Source: Blastococcus sp. URHD0036
GTDB lineage: Bacteria > Actinomycetota > Actinomycetes > Mycobacteriales > Geodermatophilaceae
Assembly: GCF_000701365.1 (NCBI RefSeq)
Contig: NZ_JNIK01000001.1
Coordinates: 62,001-126,000, forward strand
Direction: 5' to 3'
DNA: 64,000 nt
This document shows positions 49,901-58,407 of this stretch, piece by piece. A program made the position numbers and the translations under genes. Numbering within the stretch: position 1 is the stretch's first letter; each line of letters opens with the position of its first letter. A model generated the notes under the pieces. That model saw only the letters and a list, made by a program, of their open reading frames with translations. It had not been told where the DNA came from and made no database searches.

Positions 49901-52646
49901 GCGCGGTGGACCGTAACGCCCAGAGCATCACGGGCAGGACGCGGTCGTCGGGCAGTGGCAGGCGGGCCAGAGACCAGACAGCGGGCCCGGGAAAGGGGCG
50001 CGTCGCACCGAGCCACCGCTTGAACGTGGGAAACAACCGGGTTCGCCGCGACGGCTCGGCGCAGGCTCCGACGAGTGCCGTGACGAGCGCCGCCCGATGC
50101 TCCAGCCATGGCGAGGTGTCCACCTCGTCGATCAGCAGGTCCAGAAGGGCGGCTGTTCGGTCAGCGGGCAGTACGACGTCGGCGGCCAACGCGTTGGCGA
50201 TGAGTTCTTGACTGGCATGCCGCTGACGGACGTCGTCCGGCCACCGCAGCTGGCTGTCGCGGTCGTCGGTCCTGGCCAGCGGTCCATCGAGCAGGGCAGC
50301 GACGTGGTCCGGGTCCCGGGATCCTGCCAGGGCGGAGAGAAGAACGTCCTGCCATGCCGGGTCGGTGTATCGCCTGGTGAACACGGCTAACTGCTCGGCC
50401 GGGTCCTGTCGGGCGAGGTGTTGGCCGGCGAGGTGGTCGAGGACGACTCGATGCAGGAAGCCGACATGATCGGCGCCTTGCGACACGACGAGGCCGAACT
50501 CGTCTTCGGCCATCGTGAGGGCGGCGGCGGCCATTCGGTGAGACTCGGCTGGCGGGTACCCGAGGATGTCGTCGTCGGCGAGCGCTGCCTGGATGCGCTT
50601 GGTCATCTGGCGGGTGGGCAGGGGCCCGGTGTGGCCGTCGGCCCGGAGTGAGTAGGCGACCGCTTGGAAGACGAGCTTGAAGTCGGCGTCGGCCAGTGGA
50701 CGTTGTCCGGCGCGGGATGCGCGTCGCCGCATGTGCGGATGTCGCACGACGAGCAGTTCAACAATGTGGGTGTAGAGCTCATAGCGCTTGCGTGGGAGGG
50801 GTTCGCCCCGCCAACGTTCGGCCAGCAGAGCCAGGAACAGTGGGGTCCGCGTGAGGTCGGACAGCTCTGGAACCGTCGACAGTTCCGCGATGAACGAGTC
50901 CACGCCAGGCCGCGGGTGCTCGCCCGATGTTTGGCGCTGGGGGCTGGGTGGCTCGGCTGCCTCTGCCTGCTGAGGTGCCTGGGGGTGACGGTCGTCAGCC
51001 AAGTACTGCGCGGCCATATGCCGACGTTGCTTGTCGGTTAACGGCGCCAGGTCACCGCGCCGCCATGGCGACGCCGAGGCCAGCCGCGTCACCGCGTAGG
51101 GGCGCGAGGAGAGAACGGCTGCCGCTCTGGTCCGGTTGAGGAAGGTCTCGATCGCTCCGAGCGCATGATTGGCGGCGTCGAGTGACTTCCACTCGTCAAT
51201 GCCATCGATCAGCAGCACGAGGCGGTCATCGTCCAGGGCCTGCTCGACCAGCGGCCACAACGCCGCAGCGTCCTGACTGCTGAGCCAGGAGCGGATGGCT
51301 GACTGGAGGGAGTTGGTGTCGGCGTCATCGAGGTGGCGCGTCAGGAAGCCGAACGGCAGCCAAATTGGCAGCCGCCCACCGTGCTCCTGCTGCAGCCGGG
51401 TGGAGTGCGGATCGGACGACAGCAGGTCTCGAGCCACGAAGCGCAGCAGGCTGGACTTGCCGGAGCCGGGCCCACCGACGACGAGACTGCGAGGCGCCCG
51501 GGACAGCCAGATGTCCGCCTGCTCCCGATAGGCGCCGTCGCCACCCGATGAGCTTTCGGTGAGCAGCAGAGCGGCGGGGCGAAGTGTGCGGCGGGGGCGG
51601 TCCAGGCCCGCCGCAGGCGTCGATGTGGAGGGGGCGTCGGCCGCGGCCCCCGTCCCCACCCGGCGGGGATCGGTCTCGGCGGCGCCGGATGGGCCGAAGC
51701 CGAACCGCGCGCCTGGGAGCAAGGGGCCGCCGCTCTGGTCACCTACGCTGCCAGGCGCGCCCAGCGTTGACCCAAGCAGCGAGTCCTCGCCTGGCGTGAT
51801 GTCCAAAACGATGAACCGATCGGCGTCCACGGCTGCGTGCTGAGGCGGGCGGACCGCGTTCTGCGCGTCGAAGGTTGCCCGGTACAGGCGGTCCAGGTCT
51901 GCGCGCAGCTGACTGGCTTGGTCGAAGGTCAAACGAGTCCGCAGCTGGGTCACGGCTTCTGGTCCGCAAAACGTCTCCACCCAATGCCGGCCGAAGAAGT
52001 CGTCGACCAGCTGAGGACGGCGCCTGAGCATCGTGAAGATGTCCTCAGCGCCCCACGGGATGAAGGTGATGCCTTCTGCGGCCAATCTCTGCTCGGCCGC
52101 GCGGAGAGCATCGTCCAGGCGGGTGTCGGTCAGGTCGAAGGTCGTGGCGTAGTAAAAGGTGCGGGTGCTGGCCGGCCAGCTGCCGGCCAGGAAATCGTCG
52201 ACGGCACCTGTGATGTCGCTCGAGGAGAGCTTCTGGACGCGCCGGGACTGTAGGACCGCGTACAGGCGCCGGGCCGTCAGTGTGTCGGTCGCCTCGTAGT
52301 CGGTTGATCGTGAAGGGGGCAGCATCCGGGCATAGACGTCGATGCCCTCCTGCTCCTGCCCGGCGGTGCCGTACAGCTTCGTGCGCACCACCGAGGCTTG
52401 ACCGGCCAGCAGCTGCACGAACAGGCGCTCGACGTTCTGCCACGACAGGTCGAGCAGCGGCAGTGCAGTCGCCTTGGTGACGACGGGAGGCTGAGTGGGC
52501 TGTTCGTCGGGCGGGGTCCACAACCATGCCTGGGTGGCGTTTTCGTGCAGGGCGTTTGGGGCCGCGCTGTCCGCAGCTCGTGACGCGGATTCGGTGGCCG
52601 CCCCGGCGGTGGAGCTCGGGCACGGGTCGTGGCCCTTATTGCTCAC
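46944..52646 (-). CDS. Giant nuclease-NACHT STAND NTPase (Avs/NLR-like)
   Basis: A 1900-residue protein with GTG start. Residues about 60-230 look like an Mrr-type nuclease module: GQEQEGIDVYAR (97-108), LYAVLQSRRVQKL (128-140), FYYATTFDL and ITFIPWGAEDI. The usual Q-x-K appears as Q133-S-R135, so the catalytic Lys may be replaced by Arg. A NACHT core has Walker A GGPGSGKSS (391-399) and Walker B LVLLIDGIDEW (476-486). The remaining 1300 residues are helical HEAT/TPR-like repeats that would sense a ligand. The layout equals Avs-type anti-phage sensors that recognise viral proteins and then cut DNA. It diverges from the AlbA_2 gene. Confidence 0.85.
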   Translation of the reverse strand: MSNKGHDPCPSSTAGAATESASRAADSAAPNALHENATQAWLWTPPDEQPTQPPVVTKATALPLLDLSWQNVERLFVQLLAGQASVVRTKLYGTAGQEQEGIDVYARMLPPSRSTDYEATDTLTARRLYAVLQSRRVQKLSSSDITGAVDDFLAGSWPASTRTFYYATTFDLTDTRLDDALRAAEQRLAAEGITFIPWGAEDIFTMLRRRPQLVDDFFGRHWVETFCGPEAVTQLRTRLTFDQASQLRADLDRLYRATFDAQNAVRPPQHAAVDADRFIVLDITPGEDSLLGSTLGAPGSVGDQSGGPLLPGARFGFGPSGAAETDPRRVGTGAAADAPSTSTPAAGLDRPRRTLRPAALLLTESSSGGDGAYREQADIWLSRAPRSLVVGGPGSGKSSLLRFVARDLLSSDPHSTRLQQEHGGRLPIWLPFGFLTRHLDDADTNSLQSAIRSWLSSQDAAALWPLVEQALDDDRLVLLIDGIDEWKSLDAANHALGAIETFLNRTRAAAVLSSRPYAVTRLASASPWRRGDLAPLTDKQRRHMAAQYLADDRHPQAPQQAEAAEPPSPQRQTSGEHPRPGVDSFIAELSTVPELSDLTRTPLFLALLAERWRGEPLPRKRYELYTHIVELLVVRHPHMRRRASRAGQRPLADADFKLVFQAVAYSLRADGHTGPLPTRQMTKRIQAALADDDILGYPPAESHRMAAAALTMAEDEFGLVVSQGADHVGFLHRVVLDHLAGQHLARQDPAEQLAVFTRRYTDPAWQDVLLSALAGSRDPDHVAALLDGPLARTDDRDSQLRWPDDVRQRHASQELIANALAADVVLPADRTAALLDLLIDEVDTSPWLEHRAALVTALVGACAEPSRRTRLFPTFKRWLGATRPFPGPAVWSLARLPLPDDRVLPVMLWALRSTAPDVRASAAEAIARRFGPAPPPPRQPTATSSDDDRTAPSDAVRRLALTALLHVIRDGPTVSAQAAALLALGLGWPHAPETYEHLAWGRRQRRFAIRTTALYLAVSGTPDAPARSILTPEETRWLLDHLQQEYWWPEQTATSLLHEAVARVVQDAEPPTRAAITDDVLNTLRTNGRRGGNRPLALALACGPLADDDRVRDWFVSELGREHGGLLQLSNLSALPQQWRDHVPLQDALGQRLEAEAAGLALTDWLSAAAVLPPDRRRAVLLQGLNAWRPWGIAAQLNDQFGHDEAVRAELIARLTDDSKAAALSPIALDVLGLRAGFERILGLLLSSHQADSPIRGQDQVVLAQSVASAWHLISEAASTSPTATHSAQVDVGLSADERRSHAREILAAYRPTDVCASCTRVPTSGLGWHIADIIYTWPDLTVDYALDALRSNRHVTDGIPDTIHSAALRAHIERPCARSPQVVDEAMNLMGFLDAELREVLAHELCRSSLTPTELGDVLAAWKTDPDNGVRRTVTVGMTLHLLRHQAANFGTSAELLPELARWQQEVRDDLCCYGPTFEEDRQNAWISMLLLERLDLIDGLREAIGEPTEPGVRLHDIFGNPDEMLVRLIADSWARLTQHFGSTLLTRLTGGRIDREPVQPRLLRALESLALAADQSPDIQELLSAHLNGTAESDAGSAAGPHLLADAQTRQQLSLAPTVIDWRQQDASPVTATVQWVLRATEDGSASDGDRHQRVNRWALQRLLDEQGRRPASMNDIRRALIPDQDSDAWIDASAWSHAHRSVRRTAFTLLFPEDAQTRYWRATLSDWFRERPPEMPPPANWVEVAALCFGAGPAAELPALVGGLFHPRRTEHLRDSLWQLTLPLLYRLRRDPAARRAMLATIAGSQPTRPSPWFFDPDDLPAAAGRLSQLTAGERDSVGRNVLVASFALQAIGQLPAESLTDAIESLRRVDPRAVASNPFIEQTGPLWTLGMGLGGS

Positions 52647-52797
52647 GTTCTGTCGCCCGCTGCTGCCATGTCGCCATCATGAACGACCGGTCCGACTCCT
52701 TCCCTGAACGCAGCCCTGCGCCGTTCTGCGGCCGCGCGTCCGTAGTCGAGGCTGCGGTCGCTGGCGGTCTCGGCCACGGATCTGTTTCGGTAGCTCG

Positions 52798-54087
52798 GTG
52801 ATCGACACGTCCCTGTTCACCGTCCCGGCCGAGCGCATCGACGCACCCCTGCTCATGGCCTTCCTTGCCCAGCAGGTGACCGAGCGGCTCTTCACCGAGA
52901 GCACGACGCTGGAGTTCAAGCGGCAGAGCAGTAGCGACAATGTCGTCCGCGCCATCTGTGCCATGGCCAACACCTCGGGCGGCATCGTTTTGGTCGGCGT
53001 CGACGAAAGAACACCGCGTCAGGCGCCGGGTGTCGAGCCGGACGAGCACGGCAAGTTGGTGGACCGCTGCCGACTTGCTTTGGAACCGACCTTCGTGCCC
53101 GAGATCATTCCGGTCCCGCTCGATGCCGAGCGAGTGGTTCTCGTCGTGCGGGTGCAACCGCAGCTGGCTGATCGGCCGGTCTTCTGCGGGGGAGCGGTGT
53201 GGGTTCGGGTGCCCGGTCAAACGGTGCGGGCGAGCCGCCCGCAAGTGATGGACATGTTCGCCCGGCAGACCGCGTACGGCACGGTGCCGGCCGGGATGGC
53301 TTCGGCCGCCCTGGTCAGCACGTTCTATCCGCCGACGCCGAACGGAACGACCGACGACGCAGCCCTACCGAAGCTTCGGCTGCGGGCCGCCGCAGGCGTT
53401 CTTCTTCGTCCGGAGGCCCACGCTCACATGATGATTGGCTCGGCGCTGAAAGACCGTCTCCGCGACGCAATCGACGCTTCCGATGCGGTCCGCTGGGCTG
53501 CCGGCAGGAACCCTCCAGCGGCGAGGAGCTGGTGGGAGCCCGAGATCGTGCGGGCGACCGAATGGCGGGAGCGGCGGCTCCTGAACCGGCGCTGGGGACC
53601 GGACAATGTCTCGGTCGCGGTGCATGTCCGCCTTGAGGCCGCTCGGCTCGCCTGGTCGGTTGACGTGGACATTGCGGGGTCCCAGCCCCAGGACGCCGCG
53701 GAGGCCGATCTGGTGGTTCCGGTCGAGCATTGGTTGCGTGGTTGGACCGAGCTCGCTGCCCTCGTAGGGACGGTGCTTCCTGATGCGGTGTCCGAGGAGA
53801 TCCTGTCCCCGCCCCTGACTCACGCAGGCATCGTGCTGTGGGTGGTCTCCGGTTGCGCCGACCTTCGTCGCGCCCTCGGCCTGCACCGCCTGTCGTATGA
53901 CCTCGACCGGGGAAACCGCACGGCCGATTGGCGGATCGACCTTGATGGTCCCGACGAAGTGCCGGCAGCCCTCTCAGCGTGGCTGCAGCGGTTGCTGCTC
54001 GACGAGGGCGTCACCGATGGCGACCGAGTGGCGGTCTCGTTTGTCGAGCAGGCGTTGGGCACGCAGTCCGGCGCGGCCGGGCTCTGA
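52798..54087 (+). CDS. AlbA_2 (Schlafen-like) domain protein
   Basis: A 429-residue protein with GTG start. The N-terminal domain reads ESTTLEFKRQSSSDNVVRAI then CAMANTSGGIVLVGVDE (about 34-70): Glu39, Lys41 and N-T-S-G-G are the AlbA_2/Schlafen core. The next 100 residues (EIIPVPLDAERVVLVVRVQP...) complete it. The C-terminal 250 residues are unassigned. AlbA_2 proteins bind or cleave nucleic acids and occur in defence islands. It is divergent from the STAND gene (151 bases) and upstream of the reverse transcriptase. Confidence 0.75.
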   Translation: MIDTSLFTVPAERIDAPLLMAFLAQQVTERLFTESTTLEFKRQSSSDNVVRAICAMANTSGGIVLVGVDERTPRQAPGVEPDEHGKLVDRCRLALEPTFVPEIIPVPLDAERVVLVVRVQPQLADRPVFCGGAVWVRVPGQTVRASRPQVMDMFARQTAYGTVPAGMASAALVSTFYPPTPNGTTDDAALPKLRLRAAAGVLLRPEAHAHMMIGSALKDRLRDAIDASDAVRWAAGRNPPAARSWWEPEIVRATEWRERRLLNRRWGPDNVSVAVHVRLEAARLAWSVDVDIAGSQPQDAAEADLVVPVEHWLRGWTELAALVGTVLPDAVSEEILSPPLTHAGIVLWVVSGCADLRRALGLHRLSYDLDRGNRTADWRIDLDGPDEVPAALSAWLQRLLLDEGVTDGDRVAVSFVEQALGTQSGAAGL

Positions 54088-54294
54088 ACCGGCTGTGCCC
54101 TCGTAAGCAGGCGTGAGGTGGCCAACTCCGCCGCCGCCGACCAGGTCTCGGGTCGTGGGCCAGTCGCGGCCACAGCGCCGCGTTGCGTCGGTGCAGGCAG
54201 GACCTCTTGGACCGGGCGGCGGGGGCACCCCGGTGGCGCAACGTCCAATTGTTGCCCGGGTGGAGTGGTGCGGCCGCTATGTTGCCCGAAGGTG

Positions 54295-54322
54295 CTCATG
54301 CCGAGCCGCAGCTCGGCATGAG
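54295..54322. repeat. Perfect 11-bp hairpin upstream of the reverse transcriptase
   Basis: CTCATGCCGAG (54295-54305) and CTCGGCATGAG (54312-54322) are perfect inverted repeats around a 6-base loop. It lies 25 bases upstream of the preferred GTG start of the reverse transcriptase (54348) and encloses the alternative ATG 54318. It could be part of a non-coding RNA, an operator or an attenuator. Defence-type reverse transcriptases frequently have an RNA gene just upstream. Confidence 0.65.
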
Positions 54323-54347
54323 GGTCAGGCGGTGGTTGGAGGTGAAC

Positions 54348-55997
54348 GTGGCTGCACCGAAGGTGTGCGCGGCATTGGCGGGACGAAACCTGGAGGACGA
54401 TCTCCAGCGGGTCGGACGGACGAATGACATGCTTCCGCCGCGCGAAGACGACAAGGTCGCCGGCCGCATTCCGAAGCGGTTTGTTCAGGCACTCAGCCTG
54501 AATGTGAGCGAAAACAGCTACGAACCGGCACCGGCTTCGTTCGTCTACGTGCCTAAGACTCGCTTCGCCACCAGGCCGGCGGCGCTACTCACTCTGGCGG
54601 ACCGGGTTGTCTTTGAAGCTCTACTGGAGCCAATGCGTCCAAAGATCGAGGCGTACCTCGTCTCGGATGGTGTCGTCTTCTGGCCCCGTGGCAGCGTCAC
54701 TGAGAAGCGATGGGATGAGTTCGAAGCGGCCCCAGTTGCAAGCGGCGGTGGTCACGTCGTCGTCGCTGATGTGGCCGGCTTCTACGAGTCCATAGATCAC
54801 GCGCAACTCCGGCGCGTCTTAGTCAGCGCCGGAGTAGCAGTCGCCGACGCGGAAGCGCTCGAAGAGTTCCTGCGCTCAGTAATGCGGTCGAGCAAGGGTT
54901 TGCCACAGGGGGTAGCAACCTCCGACCCGCTCGCAACGATCTACCTTGCGGCTGCGGACGCCGCAGTTCGTCGCACGGGTGCCGGCTACTGGCGGCACGG
55001 CGATGACATCCGGATGGCAGCGTCGACCTTCGCGGAAGCCAGGCGTGCCATCAACACACTTGAGGCCGCCTTGCGAGACTCCGGCCTGCTTATGAACGCC
55101 GCAAAGCTCCGTGTCTTGAGGTTTGCGACTTACGCTGAGCACCAAGCCGATCTGGAGAAGGCTAGGGATGACTTTCGGACACGGCTACTGGAGGCGCGAA
55201 AGGAGGCAATTCGGAACTCCGAGGAGCCGGAGGAGTTGGAGGAGTTGATGCATGCTGCCAACGTCGACGAGGACATGCAGTGGGGGTTTTGGTACCACCA
55301 CAACATTGACATAAATGAGGTCCTGGAAGCGCTTAACGAGCACATCGCGCCGTCGCTCCTCGAGGTGCAGCGAGAGATGTTCAAGGACGCCATGCGGCGG
55401 CGACCCGGGACACCGGACGGGCTCAGTCGAGAGCTTTGGCACGCGCGCGTCGCATACTGTCTACGGCGCTTCGCGGCTGCGAGATCGAACGCGGCGCTGC
55501 CATACGCCGGCGACTTGCTGGTTCGATATCCCGAGGAGACTCAGTTCGTAGCGAGTTACCTGCTGTCCCTAGTCGACGCTCAGCCCTCGCGTGTTGCGCA
55601 GGCAGTTGAGCACGGGCTCGACAACTCTGAGTTCCTTCTGGGGTGGCAGAGAGGATGGCTTTACCGCGTTCTAAGCCGCGTCGCGCATCAGGTAACCGAC
55701 GGCACTTTGACAGAGGCTTCTCGCGTCATGCGGTCGCAAGACCATGACTGGTTGGCACGGGTAGAGGCCGCGCGCCTCCTGGGCGTCCGAAGTCGCTTGA
55801 CGGCAGACGATGTCAACAGCCTTTACCGAAACGCACCGTCGGCCTTTAGGACTGATCTGTTCGCGATTGCTGCCGAGCTAGAAGATGCCGCCCCGTGGGC
55901 GCAGGCATTCCTGGATGGCGCTAAGCAGGATGCACTTGCCGCAGTCGTGATCGACGCAGTTCGCGCGAAGCAAGCCCAACGGTCGAGCTCCAGCTGA
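54348..55997 (+). CDS. Reverse transcriptase, unknown-group/defence (UG/DRT, Abi-like) type
   Basis: A 549-residue protein. GTG 54348 has GGAGG five bases upstream; ATG 54318 lies inside a hairpin. Fingers region: FVYVPKTRFATRPAALLTLA then DRVVFEALL. Motif A is DVAGFYESIDH (141-151), motif B GLPQGVATSDPLA (184-196), motif C HGDD (217-220) in place of the common YxDD. Motif D/E-like sequence follows (LLMNAAKLRVLRF). No maturase (intron) domain is present; the C-terminal 250 residues are HEAT-like helices as in Abi/UG enzymes. A helical partner gene follows 175 bases on. An anti-phage role is likely. Confidence 0.85.
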   Translation: MAAPKVCAALAGRNLEDDLQRVGRTNDMLPPREDDKVAGRIPKRFVQALSLNVSENSYEPAPASFVYVPKTRFATRPAALLTLADRVVFEALLEPMRPKIEAYLVSDGVVFWPRGSVTEKRWDEFEAAPVASGGGHVVVADVAGFYESIDHAQLRRVLVSAGVAVADAEALEEFLRSVMRSSKGLPQGVATSDPLATIYLAAADAAVRRTGAGYWRHGDDIRMAASTFAEARRAINTLEAALRDSGLLMNAAKLRVLRFATYAEHQADLEKARDDFRTRLLEARKEAIRNSEEPEELEELMHAANVDEDMQWGFWYHHNIDINEVLEALNEHIAPSLLEVQREMFKDAMRRRPGTPDGLSRELWHARVAYCLRRFAAARSNAALPYAGDLLVRYPEETQFVASYLLSLVDAQPSRVAQAVEHGLDNSEFLLGWQRGWLYRVLSRVAHQVTDGTLTEASRVMRSQDHDWLARVEAARLLGVRSRLTADDVNSLYRNAPSAFRTDLFAIAAELEDAAPWAQAFLDGAKQDALAAVVIDAVRAKQAQRSSSS

Positions 55998-55998
55998 G

Positions 55999-56040
55999 GC
56001 GCCAGTTCTGCGGCGCGAGTTCTGCGGCGCCAGTTGGCGG
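55999..56040 (+). repeat. Three tandem 14-bp repeats after the reverse transcriptase gene
   Basis: GCGCCAGTTCTGCG, GCGCGAGTTCTGCG and GCGCCAGTTGGCGG follow one another directly after the reverse transcriptase stop codon. Units 1 and 2 differ at one base, and unit 3 diverges at its end. It may be a simple tandem duplication, a terminator or part of a structured RNA. Confidence 0.6.
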
Positions 56041-56172
56041 CTCCGTAAGCGCGCGTCTTGACTTGAGCACTCTCCCTAGTCCTCGGACGAATAGAGCGGG
56101 CTTCTCACGGGGATCGTGCGCAGGGTGGGAAGTTCAGGCGGACAGAGCCCATAGGACGACGGGGACAGGGGA

Positions 56173-57951
56173 ATGTCGAGAGGACGTGCCACGCGGCGAC
56201 CGACCAGGCCGCGGACCGCCCGCAGGGCTGCCACACGGGCCGCGCTCAAGGGCGCCGACCGCGCCGAGCGACGTGGCCGGCAGGTCCCGCCGACCGTCGA
56301 GGGATTCAGCACCGCTCTGGCCAACCGCGGGCATGACGGCGTGGCGGAGGCGCTCATCTCGCGACACAACCAGCGCATGCAGCGCCTACAGGAGGCCGGC
56401 GAAGTCCTCCAACAGTCTGCCCTGCCGGCCCTGTCGGGCTACTTGCCGATGCAGCTCGTGGCCCAAGAGCTCGGCGCCCATCCCGGACGGTGGCCCGCCC
56501 ACCCCGGCAGCACGTGGCCGGACCACCTGGCGTGGGGGTTGGACAGCGTCGCGGCCGCCGTCCGGCTCATGCTCGCCATTCAGCCGGTCGGCGCAGCGGT
56601 GCTCTCCCGCACGCAACTGGAGCGCTGGTCGTCGAACCTGCAGTTCAACAGCGAGGTCGCCCAAGTCCCGGGCGAGGACACTGCCACCTGGCTGACGCGC
56701 CTGTGGACATCGCCGGGCGTATCGCTGACCCCCCGCTCCTCGAGCGTGGGCGCACTGTTTGCCGACCTCAGCGAGGTGTTGCACGGCCGTGGGCCGCTCA
56801 TGCCCCTGGTCTGGCTCGACGTCGCCGACGTCACCGCACTCCCGACCGGCGACCAACTTCGGTTGATGGACACCATTACTGACGCTCAGATCGTCAGCTT
56901 GACCCAGCTGCGCAACTGCCTTGCCACCGCAGCCGAGGAGAAGGACTGGCCGGTACTCGCGGAGACCGCCGCGCGCATCAGGCTCATCGAGCGCGCCCAC
57001 GGCTGGACCCCCAACATCGCCCCGACCGTCGTCCCGCTCATCCCCAGCCACTTCGCCGCTCTGGAAGGACCGCTTGGGGCGCTCGCGACCGGCCACGCAA
57101 AGGCTATGCACGCGCTGCGCCACGTTCACGACCCCGAGTACCCGTCCGAGATGTGGCCGCTGTTCGCGTTCGGTCAGCAACGCTTCCGCGCGCTGACCAC
57201 GGCGAGGAGGGCGTTCGAGCGCGAGCGGGACCTTCTGGGTGAGCGCTTTGGCGAGCACGGCATCGAAGAGCTGGCAACCGAGGCGGTCCTGTCGGGTGAG
57301 ATGGCCGCGATGCTCGCGGTCTGGCTGCGCGAGCGCAACACCGTGCCGCTGGCGGCAGACGCGTTCGCGGTCTGCGCCTCGGCATTGCGGTCAGCGCACT
57401 GGCTGTGGCTTGAGGATGACGACCGAGCGATGGGATGCCTGCGGTGCGTCATCGAGCAGCTCGCGCGCGCTCGGACCTGGCGGGTCAAGCCGGAACGGGC
57501 GGCCAAGATTGAAGCCAACCTGAACGCCACTCCACGGGACTGGATCGAAGCCTCCGGATGGCGGCGCCTCGGCCTGATGAACAGAGCCCTCGGCGAGTTC
57601 GCGCATGGCTCGACCAGTGTGGACTGGTCTCTTGCCCGCGACGCGCTCGTCGCGCTGCAATCCGATCCCGAGGACGAGCTTGCGCGGTTCACCGGTCGAA
57701 GCCACGCCCTTTCCGCGCTCATCTTCATGGTCTCGGTGGAGTGCTCGGCGTGGGTGGATGAGTTCAGTGCCGAGCTAGGGGAGGCGTACCGCAAGGTCAT
57801 CCGCATCAACGACGACCAGGCCAACCGGGCAATCGAAGCGCTGATGAACCGGGCGTGGAACGCGCGAGACACCCCGTTGCGCGCCCCGCGGACCACCAGT
57901 CCTCACGACGACCGCGGAGCAGCGCCCGACGGGTCGGGCGACGCCTCCTGA
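56173..57951 (+). CDS. Helical protein of unknown function downstream of the reverse transcriptase
   Basis: A 592-residue protein from ATG 56173 (CAGGGG just upstream). The first 45 residues are strongly basic and arginine-rich (MSRGRATRRPTRPRTARRAA), suggesting nucleic-acid contact. The rest is mostly alpha-helical with no motif I recognise. No transmembrane helix or P-loop is visible. It is in the same orientation as the reverse transcriptase, 175 bases downstream, and nothing else separates them, so it may be its partner or effector. The assignment rests on context only. Confidence 0.6.
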   Translation: MSRGRATRRPTRPRTARRAATRAALKGADRAERRGRQVPPTVEGFSTALANRGHDGVAEALISRHNQRMQRLQEAGEVLQQSALPALSGYLPMQLVAQELGAHPGRWPAHPGSTWPDHLAWGLDSVAAAVRLMLAIQPVGAAVLSRTQLERWSSNLQFNSEVAQVPGEDTATWLTRLWTSPGVSLTPRSSSVGALFADLSEVLHGRGPLMPLVWLDVADVTALPTGDQLRLMDTITDAQIVSLTQLRNCLATAAEEKDWPVLAETAARIRLIERAHGWTPNIAPTVVPLIPSHFAALEGPLGALATGHAKAMHALRHVHDPEYPSEMWPLFAFGQQRFRALTTARRAFERERDLLGERFGEHGIEELATEAVLSGEMAAMLAVWLRERNTVPLAADAFAVCASALRSAHWLWLEDDDRAMGCLRCVIEQLARARTWRVKPERAAKIEANLNATPRDWIEASGWRRLGLMNRALGEFAHGSTSVDWSLARDALVALQSDPEDELARFTGRSHALSALIFMVSVECSAWVDEFSAELGEAYRKVIRINDDQANRAIEALMNRAWNARDTPLRAPRTTSPHDDRGAAPDGSGDAS

Positions 57952-58159
57952 TGAACTCCTCGGGCGTTTGCAGCGATCCACCGCCGAGGTAGCTCCATGA
58001 CGCCGTCAAATGCAGGGTTGCGTCTCCGCTCTCGTGCGCAAGTTCCACCGCCCGGTGCGCCTTGTCTGGTTGCAGTTGTGGTTGCAGTTGACCGCGTTCA
58101 CGGTCATTCGTAGTCGTACGCGGCCGTATTTATCCGCTGCTCATCCGGCTTACGGAACG
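57952..58159. other. Gap with a 12-bp tandem repeat
   Basis: No gene is supported before 58160. TGGTTGCAGTTG occurs twice in tandem at 58067-58090. The segment lies between the last large cargo gene and the right end of the island. Confidence 0.5.
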
Positions 58160-58390
58160 ATGGTGAATCGGCCTGAACGCGATCATGACGGCCTGGCAGT
58201 GTGGGGGTCAGGGGCCGACTTCGTTGCGGCGTACGAGGTGCCCGGCGACGTGACCTACAGCAGGGCGGCGGCCGAGCGCCTCTCGGTTCCGCTCAGGAAG
58301 ATCGTCAGGCGGATCGCCGGGCGGCACGGCTTCGACCTCACCGCGTGCCAGCCGTGGTCACGAGGAAGGGGGGCGAGGCCCTCTGCCTAG
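58160..58390 (+). CDS. Small possible DNA-binding protein near the right end
   Basis: A possible 76-residue protein from ATG 58160. VTYSRAAAERLSVPLRKIVR and RIAGRHGFDLTACQ look like a helix-turn-helix. It ends 17 bases before the right-arm repeats. A longer in-frame start at 58010 runs through the tandem repeat. Evidence for expression is weak. Confidence 0.35.
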   Translation: MVNRPERDHDGLAVWGSGADFVAAYEVPGDVTYSRAAAERLSVPLRKIVRRIAGRHGFDLTACQPWSRGRGARPSA

Positions 58391-58407
58391 CGTTTCGGCC
58401 GCCAGGC

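Noticed and set aside
54348-55997. Group II intron or retron reverse transcriptase
   Set aside because: There is no maturase X domain, no HNH domain and no intron-like boundary. The HEAT-like C-terminus and HGDD motif fit unknown-group/Abi RTs better; a retron is not excluded by RNA structure but the motif set and length do not suggest one.
57952-58159. A longer coding region starting at 58010 and running into the small ORF at 58160
   Set aside because: The first 50 codons cross a 12-bp tandem repeat and have no ribosome-binding site.
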